From Lysobacter arenosi (GTDB lineage: Bacteria > Pseudomonadota > Gammaproteobacteria > Xanthomonadales > Xanthomonadaceae): a stretch of 64,000 nucleotides of DNA. The stretch spans positions 3,883,893-3,947,892 of the forward strand of contig NZ_CP071517.1 in NCBI RefSeq assembly GCF_016613475.2, written 5' to 3'. The notes under the pieces are model-generated. The model was not told where the DNA came from. It did no database searches and was given only the letters and a program-made list of their open reading frames with translations. Both the position numbers and the translations under genes were made by a program. How positions within the stretch are numbered: the first letter of the stretch is position 1; every line of letters starts with the position of its first letter. This document shows positions 8,175-15,361 of this stretch, in pieces.

Positions 8175-9308
8175 ATGAATGCCAGAAGCTATACAGCCCG
8201 CGTGCACGCTGCCTTCGTCGTCTGCGTCGTCTGCGTCGTCGTGGCGGCTGCAGGGTGCCAGAAGCCGACCAGTTCCGCGGCTCCTTCTGAGCCGGCGGCG
8301 TCGGCCGCGTCTCAACCGCCGGATTCCGCGGCATCGACGACGGCCGCTGCGTCGCAGCCGACACTGGTGACCGAAGAGAACTTCGTCCGCGCAGAGAGCG
8401 ACAAGTATTTCAACAGCCGGGTCGAGGGGAGTGGGATCGGCAAGCTCGGGATCCTCCGCGAGTTGATGCCGATCGACAAGCAGGCGGTTATCCGATCGAA
8501 TCGTGACACGCTGTACTCGCCTGGGGTTTTCGATCTCGAAGCAGGCCCGGTAACCGTCACGCTGCCAGATCCGGGCAAGCGCTTCATGTCGGCCCTCGTG
8601 ATCGATCAGGATGAGTACGCTCTGAAGACGGTGTACGCGCCGGCGACATTCACCATTTCGAAGAACGACGCCGAAACACGGTACGTGCTGATCGGCGTTC
8701 GGACGTTTGCCAATCCGAACGATCCGGCGGACATGAAGGCAGCCCACGCGTTGCAGGACCATGTCAAGGTGGAGCAGGCCGGCACGGGATCCTGGGAAGT
8801 CCCCAGGTGGGATGCGGCGAGCCAGGATAATGTCCGTGCACGGCTGATCCAGCGTGCTGCGACATTGACCGACAGCCGCGGCATGTTTGGTCCGAGGGGA
8901 CAAGTGGACCCGGAGAAACACCTGATTGGTGCCGCCAGCGGCTGGGGCGGAAACAACGAGAAGGATGCGATCTACCTGATCGTGGTGCCGCCGAAGAACG
9001 ACGGGAAGACAGTCCACACGATGAGGGTCGAGCCTGGTGTTCCAGTCGACGCCTTCTGGTCGGTCAGCGTGTACGGGCAGGATGGCTACTTCCACAAGAA
9101 CGACCTGGACGCATACTCGGTCAACGACGTCACGGCAAAGAAAGCGGCCGACGGTTCGGTCACCATCCAGTTCGGTGGTTGTGACGGCAAGGTGCAAAAC
9201 TGCCTGCCGATCATGGCTGGCTGGAACTACTGGGTGCGGCTCTACCGCCCGAAGCAGGCCATTCTCGACGGCACCTGGAAATTCCCGGAAGCCAAGCCTG
9301 CGTCCTGA
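8175..9308 (+). CDS. lipoprotein with DUF1254 and DUF1214 domains
   Basis: A 377-residue lipoprotein with lipobox VAAAGC (Cys28) followed by a Ser/Ala/Pro linker to about residue 60. A DUF1254-type segment follows (MPIDKQAVIRSNRDTLYS, then LDPGK-like strands). The C-terminal DUF1214 domain contains FWSVSVYGQDGYF and ends with NYWVRLYRPK and the ILDGTWKFP signature. Proteins of this pair of domains are widespread and of uncertain function. It lies within the repeat-rich accessory block but has no attC of its own. A second possible start at residue 1 of a nearby frame is not supported by the lipobox. Confidence 0.82.
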   Translation: MNARSYTARVHAAFVVCVVCVVVAAAGCQKPTSSAAPSEPAASAASQPPDSAASTTAAASQPTLVTEENFVRAESDKYFNSRVEGSGIGKLGILRELMPIDKQAVIRSNRDTLYSPGVFDLEAGPVTVTLPDPGKRFMSALVIDQDEYALKTVYAPATFTISKNDAETRYVLIGVRTFANPNDPADMKAAHALQDHVKVEQAGTGSWEVPRWDAASQDNVRARLIQRAATLTDSRGMFGPRGQVDPEKHLIGAASGWGGNNEKDAIYLIVVPPKNDGKTVHTMRVEPGVPVDAFWSVSVYGQDGYFHKNDLDAYSVNDVTAKKAADGSVTIQFGGCDGKVQNCLPIMAGWNYWVRLYRPKQAILDGTWKFPEAKPAS

Positions 9309-9330
9309 GTACTGTTCCGTGCCCGACGCA

Positions 9331-9359
9331 AATGTCCGCTTGTGGCCGAAACGGTCATT
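9331..9359. repeat. palindromic repeat, copy 3
   Basis: The left arm tgtccgct is intact and the right arm is degraded to acggtcatt. It lies 23 bases after the DUF1254 gene. Confidence 0.5.
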
Positions 9360-9387
9360 GGGGCAGGGCGGTCGCCTCGTCCAGTGT

Positions 9388-9418
9388 TAACGTCCGCTTT
9401 CGACCCATAGCGATCATT
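9388..9418. repeat. palindromic repeat, copy 4; in a 400-base gene-free stretch
   Basis: Arms gtccgctttcg and tagcgatcat, preceded by AGTGTTAAC. The gap between the DUF1254 and HNH genes (9309-9708) holds copies 3 and 4 and a weaker ggccgcctctggcc fragment near 9608. I see no gene or clear promoter in it. Confidence 0.55.
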
Positions 9419-9708
9419 CGCAAAGGGTAGTGCCGGGTGCGGCCTCTGTCCTTACCCGGGCTACACCCGCTGGCGACCAGCGCACGGGGCCCGTCCGCAG
9501 GTTACTGGTTATGACGGCATCGCTGGCGGGACGATCGTCCACGTCGCGTAATCCGCGGGTGGTGCGCTTCGCTTACCCGGACTACGTTTGTTAAGGCGCG
9601 GACCGGCAGGCCGCCTCTGGCCGAAGGCGCAAGCGATGATCGCAAAGATCATTGGCGGTTCCTTGGCTACTATCTAGGGACGGTCTCGTCGGACACTTGG
9701 GGGAGTTG

Positions 9709-10524
9709 ATGGCTGTCAATCAGGAAGAGCGTGCTTACCGGGCTTGGAATGTACTAGCCGCGGTAGCGTCGAAGGCCAGTGGGCTGATCACCTACGGGGA
9801 GTTGGGTGCGGCAATCAATGTCCACCCACGCGCGCTTCGTTATGTGCTGGGGGTCATCCAGGCGTATTGCCTCGACCAGAAGCTTCCGCCTTTGACGATC
9901 CTGGTGGTGAATGCGCAGGATCAGACGCCAAGCTCGGGGTTCATCGCTTGGGATGTGGATGACCTGCCCGAAGGATTGCGGAAGGTCCGCAACTACGCAT
10001 GGAACGAGAGCGAGAACCCGTTCCTCTATGCATCTCAAGGCGAAACCGAAGAAGCGCTCGCCGCGGAGCTGGATTCCGACCCCGGGAAGGCCGCCGACAT
10101 CTACGCGCAGGTCAAGGTGCGTGGCACGGCGCAATCGATCTTCAGAAAGGCGCTGTTGCTCGCGTATCAGGGGCGGTGCGCAATCTGTGGGCTGACCTTC
10201 GAGGATGCCCTTCAGGCGGCCCACCTGATCGAATGGAACGCCTGCAGCCCTGCGCAGCGGATGGCCACGTGCAACGGCCTGCTGCTTTGCGCAACGCATC
10301 ATCGCTTGTTCGATTGGGGTTACATAACCATCGCGCCAGATCACACCGTGTACTACATCGATCCGATGGGCAGGGATGGGAAGTACTCCAGCGCGGACAG
10401 CCAGGTCTCAACGGCCCTTCATGGAAAAAAAGCTTTCATGCCAAAGGACCGCCGCCACTGGCCTTCGGCGGAGTGTCTTGGATGGCACTACAAGACGCAC
10501 GAGTGGAAGCTCCATGCCATGTAG
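9709..10524 (+). CDS. HNH endonuclease with N-terminal winged-helix (MGMT-like) domain
   Basis: A 271-residue protein. The C-terminal part is an HNH nuclease of the HNH_2 type: zinc-type Cys157 and Cys160 (CAICG), His172 in AAHLIEW, Asn189 in CNGLLLC and His198 in ATHHRLFDWG. These are all the residues expected for metal binding and catalysis. The N-terminal 70 residues (LITYGELGAAINVHPRALRYVLGVI) look like the DNA-binding winged helix of alkyltransferase-like proteins, a pairing that suggests DNA recognition rather than alkyl transfer; no PCHR active-site motif is present. A GGGGGA ribosome-binding site sits before the ATG. No methylase or restriction partner is adjacent. Confidence 0.82.
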   Translation: MAVNQEERAYRAWNVLAAVASKASGLITYGELGAAINVHPRALRYVLGVIQAYCLDQKLPPLTILVVNAQDQTPSSGFIAWDVDDLPEGLRKVRNYAWNESENPFLYASQGETEEALAAELDSDPGKAADIYAQVKVRGTAQSIFRKALLLAYQGRCAICGLTFEDALQAAHLIEWNACSPAQRMATCNGLLLCATHHRLFDWGYITIAPDHTVYYIDPMGRDGKYSSADSQVSTALHGKKAFMPKDRRHWPSAECLGWHYKTHEWKLHAM

Positions 10525-10577
10525 CTGCATTGCAAAACAATCGTGTGTGGCTGCCGTCGGCCGGGACAGGTGTTAGT

Positions 10578-10602
10578 GTCCGCTTTGGGTCCCAAAGCGG
10601 AC
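10578..10602. repeat. palindromic repeat, copy 5 (perfect)
   Basis: Perfect 12-base arms (gtccgctttggg and its complement) around a single T. It is flanked on the left by GTGTTAGT and on the right by GTTAGAC, the latter matching the integron GTTRRRY core. It is the best-preserved copy and lies 50 bases after the HNH gene. Confidence 0.85.
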
Positions 10603-10678
10603 GTTAGACCCTTGTCCCGTCGGGCTTGGCATCGGCTCGTTAGCGGGCCAAAAATCTCTTGAGGCTGTAGCGGCTGCC

Positions 10679-11170
10679 ATGATGCGAAACTGCGCTGTCC
10701 TGCTTTTCATTGTGGGATGCGTGCCGACACAGGCGTCTGCATGCGTGTGTAGCCCTGGAGAAGGAAAGCAGCAGCCCCTGGAGAAGGCGGAGATGGTCTT
10801 CGTTGGTCGCCCGGTCAAGATTGAAGTAGTGCCTCCGGCTCAGGCGTCGGGCGGCGGCGCTTGGCAGAGCATCATGGACGCAGTTTCAAGACTGTCCGGA
10901 GGCACTCCAACGAGCGCCACGCCTATCCGCCCAAGATTCCTCGATTCCGTGCGCGTCACGTTCGAAGTTTCGGACTACATCAAGGGTAAGGGTCCCAAGA
11001 CCATTTCGTTGATGACTGGTTATGGGGACTCTGATTGTGGGCTGCCTGTGTCGATCTCGAAGAAGTACACGATCTACGCAAGGCGCCGCGATGGTGCGCT
11101 TCGGACATCGTATTGCTTTGGGAGTACCGAGTATGTGCGCGCCCGCGTCGCACCGGCATGCAGCGGCTGA
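10679..11170 (+). CDS. secreted NTR/TIMP-like domain protein
   Basis: A 163-residue protein with an N-terminal signal peptide that ends about ASA (residue 20). The mature protein begins CVCSPG, a cysteine pair at the start of the domain as in tissue-inhibitor-of-metalloproteinase-type OB folds. Further cysteines lie in DSDCGLP, SYCFG and near the C-terminus (PACSG), with strands such as VRVTFEVSDYIKGKG. The fold is inferred; bacterial members are common in Xanthomonadaceae and rarely characterised. An attC-like but degraded inverted repeat follows its stop, and a GTTAGAC box precedes it by about 70 bases, so it may be an old cassette. Confidence 0.65.
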   Translation: MMRNCAVLLFIVGCVPTQASACVCSPGEGKQQPLEKAEMVFVGRPVKIEVVPPAQASGGGAWQSIMDAVSRLSGGTPTSATPIRPRFLDSVRVTFEVSDYIKGKGPKTISLMTGYGDSDCGLPVSISKKYTIYARRRDGALRTSYCFGSTEYVRARVAPACSG

Positions 11171-11220
11171 CAGTTCGCTTGCATCGGAGGACTCGTGGCT
11201 GAACTGAGTCAGGACGAACG
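11166..11220 (+). other. possible degenerate attC site
   Basis: Starts GGCTGACAGTTCGCTTG, close to the R''/L'' half of the two clear sites, and ends GAACTGAGTCAGGACGAACG, recalling L'/R' (TTGATTCAGGCGTTAGGC) with the R' core lost. It lies at a gene's stop codon, as attC sites do. The central stem is poor, so it is at best a relic. Confidence 0.35.
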
Positions 11221-11245
11221 TCCGCTCCTGGCCGGTAGCGGACAT
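11217..11245. repeat. palindromic repeat, copy 6
   Basis: Arms gtccgct and agcggac around cctggccggt. It lies between the NTR/TIMP-like gene and the Gfo/Idh/MocA gene and marks the right edge of the repeat-rich block. Confidence 0.7.
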
Positions 11246-11304
11246 CGCTGGCGGCCAGGCCTCGCCGCAGGGTACCTTTCGCGTGCCCAGTTCGAGGACC
11301 GGCC

Positions 11305-12402
11305 ATGCCCGAGGTATCCCGTCGTCAGTTCCTGGCTTCCACGGCCGCCGCGATGGCGGCGCCTTTCATCAGCACCAGTTCCACCCGTGCCCGGGCGCAG
11401 GAGTCGGGCAAGCTCGGCGTCGCCATCTGCGGGCTGGGCAAGCTCAGCACCGACCAGATCGCGCCTGCGCTGATGAAGACGCGGCATTGCCGCCTCGCGG
11501 GCATCGTCACCGGCACGCCGGCCAAGGCCGAGGCATGGAAGGCGAAGTACGGCATTCCTGCCGGCAACGTCTATTCGTACGACACCATGGACCGGATGGC
11601 GGACAACCCCGACATCGACCTGGTCTACGTCGTCACGCCCAACGCGCTGCATGCGCAGCACACGATCCAGGCCGCGCAGGCGGGCAAGCACGTGTTCTGC
11701 GAGAAGCCGCTGGAAATATCCGTCGAGCGCTGCCAGCAGATGATCGATGCCTGCCGCAACGCCGGCCGCCTGCTCGGCACCGCATACCGCTGCCAGTACG
11801 ATCCGCACCATCTCGAGTGCATCCGGCTGGTGCGCGAGGAAGTGTTCGGCAAGCCGACGATCCTCCAGGCCGGCTTCGCCATCGACGTCGGAGTCGCCGA
11901 TCAATGGCGCCTGAAGCGCGCGCTGGCCGGCGGTGGCGCGCTGATGGACGTCGGCATCTACGCATTGCAGGCCACGCGCTACCTGACGGGCGAGGAGCCC
12001 ATCGCCGTGTCCGCGCAGCAGACCTCGACCGACCCGGTGAAGTTCGCCGAGGTCGACGAGAGCGTCGTCTGGACCACCCGGTTCCCCAGTGGCGTGGTCG
12101 CGTACTGCAGCACCAGCTACAAGGCCGGCCGCATCCAGAACCTGCGCGTCAACGCCGAACGTGGCTGGTTCGAGCTTGATCCGGCATTTTTCTACGGCGG
12201 CAACCATGGCCGGCGCAGTGACGGCAAGGAGATCCGATATCCCGAGATCGACCTGTTCGCCGCCGAGATGGACGACTTCGCGCGTTGCATCATCGAGCGC
12301 AAGCCCACCAGGGTTCCCGGCGAGGAAGGCCTGCGCGATGTGCGCATCATGCAGGCCATCTACGAGTCTGTGCGGACCGGGAAGACGGTGTCGTTGGCTT
12401 GA
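11305..12402 (+). CDS. Tat-exported Gfo/Idh/MocA family oxidoreductase
   Basis: A 365-residue NAD(P)-dependent sugar-type oxidoreductase. A twin-arginine signal (VSRRQFLAST, cleavage near ARA at residue 32) sends it folded, with cofactor, to the periplasm, as for glucose-fructose oxidoreductase. The Rossmann region begins at LGVAICGLGKLS, the conserved CEKPLE motif follows at about residue 133, and the C-terminal alpha/beta domain includes GGGALMDVGIYAL. The Lys of CEKP is the expected catalytic and nucleotide-contacting residue. Substrate unknown. The VOC gene follows 29 bases later on the same strand, so the two may be co-transcribed. Confidence 0.85.
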   Translation: MPEVSRRQFLASTAAAMAAPFISTSSTRARAQESGKLGVAICGLGKLSTDQIAPALMKTRHCRLAGIVTGTPAKAEAWKAKYGIPAGNVYSYDTMDRMADNPDIDLVYVVTPNALHAQHTIQAAQAGKHVFCEKPLEISVERCQQMIDACRNAGRLLGTAYRCQYDPHHLECIRLVREEVFGKPTILQAGFAIDVGVADQWRLKRALAGGGALMDVGIYALQATRYLTGEEPIAVSAQQTSTDPVKFAEVDESVVWTTRFPSGVVAYCSTSYKAGRIQNLRVNAERGWFELDPAFFYGGNHGRRSDGKEIRYPEIDLFAAEMDDFARCIIERKPTRVPGEEGLRDVRIMQAIYESVRTGKTVSLA

Positions 12403-12431
12403 ACGGTTTCGATCACGCCCAGGAGGTTCAG

Positions 12432-12818
12432 ATGAAGCGAGTCACAGGTATCGGCGGGATCTTCTTCAATGCGAAGGACCCGGTCGCATTGCGCGCCTGG
12501 TACCAGCAGCATCTGGGGATCGATGTGCAGCCATGGGGTGGCGCGGCATTCACGTGGACCGACGCATCGGGAACTCCCACGGGCGGAACGACCATCTGGT
12601 CGATCGGCTCTTCCGATGGCGGGCACTTCGCACCGAGCCAGTCGACCTTCATGGTCAATTACCGCGTCGATGACCTTGCGGCGCTGCTCCAGGCCCTGCG
12701 CGACGAAGGATGCGACGTCCTCGAAAAGACCGACGATTCCGAATACGGCAAGTTCGGTTGGGTGATGGACCCGGAAGGCAACAAGATCGAACTCTGGCAG
12801 CCCCCCGCGGGGCAGTGA
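12432..12818 (+). CDS. VOC-superfamily (glyoxalase/bleomycin resistance-like) protein
   Basis: A 128-residue protein of two beta-alpha-beta-beta-beta modules. It starts MKRVTGIGGIFFNAKDPVALRAWYQQHLG and ends with the VMDPEGNKIELWQP signature that carries the usual metal-binding Glu of the second module. A perfect AGGAGG lies five bases before the ATG, so the start is firm. Members of this family act as dioxygenases, glyoxalases or binding proteins; the activity cannot be read from sequence. It is followed 14 bases later by a GFA-family gene. Confidence 0.85.
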   Translation: MKRVTGIGGIFFNAKDPVALRAWYQQHLGIDVQPWGGAAFTWTDASGTPTGGTTIWSIGSSDGGHFAPSQSTFMVNYRVDDLAALLQALRDEGCDVLEKTDDSEYGKFGWVMDPEGNKIELWQPPAGQ

Positions 12819-12832
12819 GCAGGAGATCGCGC

Positions 12833-13225
12833 ATGGACCGGTTTGCTGGCGGTTGCCTGTGCGGTGACGTCAGGATCGTGGCAACGGGTCGCCCGTACCG
12901 GGTCGGCCTTTGTCATTGCCTCGACTGTCGCAAGCATCACGGGGCCCTGTTCCACGCGTCCGCGATATTTCCCGAGGACGCGGTGACGATCGAGGGCGAG
13001 ACGCGCCAGTACGCCGGGCGTCATTTCTGTCCCCGCTGCGGTTCGACCGTCTTCGGGCGCAGCGCGGACGAGGTTGAAGTGAACCTGGGTTCGCTGGATG
13101 CCACGGACCAGCTGATGCCGACCTACGAGAGCTGGATCGTGCGTCGCGAATCCTGGTTGCCGCCGTTCCCGCTGACGAGACATTACGAGCGCGACCGTCA
13201 AGGCACGGGTCGCTTCGAGGAGTAG
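12833..13225 (+). CDS. GFA family (CENP-V/formaldehyde-activating enzyme-like) zinc protein
   Basis: A 130-residue protein with the full cysteine set of the GFA fold: GGCLCGDVR, then LCHCLDCRKHHG, then FCPRCGSTVF, for two structural/catalytic zincs. The founding member binds S-hydroxymethylglutathione, but most homologues are of unknown activity. An AGGAGA ribosome-binding site lies just upstream. The gene sits in the small redox cluster 11.3-14.4 kb; the spacing of 14 bases from the VOC gene suggests one transcript. Confidence 0.85.
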   Translation: MDRFAGGCLCGDVRIVATGRPYRVGLCHCLDCRKHHGALFHASAIFPEDAVTIEGETRQYAGRHFCPRCGSTVFGRSADEVEVNLGSLDATDQLMPTYESWIVRRESWLPPFPLTRHYERDRQGTGRFEE

Positions 13226-13360
13226 CGGGCTCGCACGGCGCGAGGTCCGTTACAAGGCGACAGACGATCGCCCAGTGTTCCGGCAGTGGGACTGGAGGTG
13301 CCGTCGGCACAGTCGTACCCTGCGCCTGCGGCCAACCCCCCACGGTCGCAGGACTCCGAC

Positions 13361-14359
13361 ATGCGCGCTGCCGCCTATTCCCGCACCGGCCCCGCCCGGG
13401 ACGTACTTGCCATCATCGACAAGGACCGGCCCGAGCCGGGACCCGGTGAAGTCCGTGTCCGCGTCGCCTGGTCCGGAGTCAATCCGTCCGACGTGAAGGC
13501 GCGGGCAGGCACGCGATCGAGCACGCTGCCTTACCCCAGCGTCGTCCCTCACAGCGACGGCGCCGGCGTCGTCGACGCGCTGGGCGAGGGCGTACCGGCC
13601 CAGCGCCTGGGCGAGCGCGTGTGGATCTGGAACGGCGCATGGGGCCGCGCCGACGGCACGGCTGCCGAATGGATCGTGCTGCCTTCCGCGCAGGCGGTGG
13701 CGTTGCCTGACGCGGTCGCTCTGGACGTCGGCGCCAACTTCGGCATTCCGGCACTCACGGCCTGCCATGCGGTGATGGTCGATGGCGGCGTCGCCGGAAA
13801 ACGCGTGCTCGTCGCTGGTGGCGCGGGGGCCGTCGGGCACTACGCCGTGCAGATGGCGCGCCTGTCGGGTGCAAGCCAGGTGATCGCCACCGTCAGTTCC
13901 GCCGAGAAGGCGGAGCGGGCGCGAGCGGCTGGCGCGGATGCGGTGATCGATTACCGCAGCGAGGACGTGGTCGCACGCGTCGGCGAGGAAACCGGCGGCC
14001 ATGGCGTCGACTGCATCATCGAGGTCGATTTCGCCGCCAATGCCGAACAGGACTTCGCCATGCTCGCGCCGGAAGGGCGCATCGTCGTCTATGGCAGTGG
14101 CGCCAGCGAGATCAAGGTGCCGTTCGTGCCGGCGATCCTGAAGAACGTGCGCCTGTCGTTTTTCATCGTCTACAACCTGTCCGGCGCCGATCGTGCCGCG
14201 GCCATCGAACGCCTGCACGAGTGGGCGGCCACCGGCGCGCTGCAGCATGCCATTGCACTGCGGCTGCCGCTGGAGGAGATCGCGCAGGCGCACGAAGCGG
14301 TCGAGTCCGGACGCGTGATGGGCAACGTCCTGCTGTCCATCGGCGATGCAACGCCGTGA
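13361..14359 (+). CDS. NADPH:quinone reductase-type MDR alcohol dehydrogenase
   Basis: A 332-residue medium-chain dehydrogenase/reductase. The GroES-like N-terminal domain contains SGVNPSDVKARAG, and the Rossmann domain has LVAGGAGAVGHYAVQMARL as its NADPH loop. Catalytic zinc ligands of alcohol dehydrogenases are absent, which places it with quinone oxidoreductases (zeta-crystallin type). The chosen ATG begins MRAAAYSRTGPA, the usual family start; a 5' in-frame ATG at 13286 would add unrelated residues. The thioesterase gene follows after 32 bases. Confidence 0.85.
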   Translation: MRAAAYSRTGPARDVLAIIDKDRPEPGPGEVRVRVAWSGVNPSDVKARAGTRSSTLPYPSVVPHSDGAGVVDALGEGVPAQRLGERVWIWNGAWGRADGTAAEWIVLPSAQAVALPDAVALDVGANFGIPALTACHAVMVDGGVAGKRVLVAGGAGAVGHYAVQMARLSGASQVIATVSSAEKAERARAAGADAVIDYRSEDVVARVGEETGGHGVDCIIEVDFAANAEQDFAMLAPEGRIVVYGSGASEIKVPFVPAILKNVRLSFFIVYNLSGADRAAAIERLHEWAATGALQHAIALRLPLEEIAQAHEAVESGRVMGNVLLSIGDATP

Positions 14360-14391
14360 TCTGACGCGTCACCTGCCTGACGGAGTTCACC

Positions 14392-14811
14392 ATGAAAGAC
14401 TCCCTCGTCCCTGGCATCCAGTACGTTCACACCTTCACCGTCCCGCTTTCCAAGACGGTGCCGGCGCTGTATCCCGAATCCGAAGAGTTCGTCGCCATGC
14501 CCGAAGTGTTCGCCACCGGGTTCCTGGTCGGCCTGCTCGAATGGGCCTGCATCCTCGCGCTCAAGCCGCACCTGGACTGGCCGCGGGAGCAGACCGTGGG
14601 CACGCATATCGATGTCAGTCACTCGGCAGCGACGCCGCCGGGCCTTACGGTCACGGTCACCGTCGAGCTGCTGGCCATTGAAGGCCGCAAGTTGCGATTC
14701 GCGGTGAAGGCCCATGACGGCGTGGAGCTGGTCTCCGAGGGCAAGCACGAGCGCTTCGTGATCGACCGCGAGCGCTTCGATGCGAAGCTCGCGGGCAAGC
14801 GCAGTGGATAG
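14392..14811 (+). CDS. hotdog-fold thioesterase, FlK-like
   Basis: A 139-residue single hotdog domain. It resembles fluoroacetyl-CoA thioesterase-like proteins: an ATGFLVGLLEWACI helix with the catalytic-type Thr and Glu, and VGTHIDVSHSAATPPG supplying the His. It probably hydrolyses a short acyl-CoA in the cytoplasm; the substrate is unknown. Its stop codon directly abuts the stop of the frameshifted DUF4442 gene on the other strand (14811/14812), so the two genes converge with no gap and no terminator. Confidence 0.75.
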   Translation: MKDSLVPGIQYVHTFTVPLSKTVPALYPESEEFVAMPEVFATGFLVGLLEWACILALKPHLDWPREQTVGTHIDVSHSAATPPGLTVTVTVELLAIEGRKLRFAVKAHDGVELVSEGKHERFVIDRERFDAKLAGKRSG

Positions 14812-15290
14812 CTATGCCGGCGCCCGCCGCGGCGACACCCACATCGCGATGCGGGCGCGGAACACGACGTCGCCGCCATCGTCGCTGACGACGACGCTGA
14901 CCGGCAGCTCGTAGCCGCTTGCCGCTTCGACCACCGGGATGTCCGGCGTGGCCACGCCGTGCATGGTGCCCGTCGCCTTCTTCAGATACTCGACGGTCAT
15001 GCCCTTGGGGATCCAGCGCATGCTGGCCGGGATCGTCGCGTCGGTCATCACGCCGGCGCTGAGCTCGGCCAGGTTGCACAGCGCGATCGCATGCACGGTG
15101 CCGATGTGGTTGTGGACACGGCGGCGGTCGTGGATGCGGACTTCGCAGCGACCTGTGGCTCGAGCGTGACGAAGCGCGGTGCGATGGTGGCGAAGTAGGG
15201 CGCCTTGAAGCAGACCGCGCGCGAGAACAGCCAATGGCCGGCTGGCCAGCGGGTGATGCGGCGGTACATCGAGAGGATGGGTGCGGACAT
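14812..15290 (-). pseudogene. DUF4442 hotdog thioesterase-like gene, frameshifted
   Basis: The N-terminal third reads MSAPILSMYRRITRW...FVTLEPQ in one frame. The rest (CEVRIHDRRRVHNHIGTVHAIALCNLAEL through the C-terminus, about 110 residues) reads in another. Together they give a normal DUF4442 protein of about 160 residues. The switch is near 15152, where the coding strand has CAGGTCGC; one more G would give the continuous reading P-Q-G-R-C-E. As written the gene yields a truncated, altered protein. A missing base in a short G run is a common sequencing error, so decay and error cannot be told apart here. Confidence 0.8.
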
Positions 15291-15361
15291 GGGATCAGCT
15301 TCCTTGTGTCAGATATGACAACGGCGGGACATGCCCGCCGTTGTCATTACCCGCAATCGCC

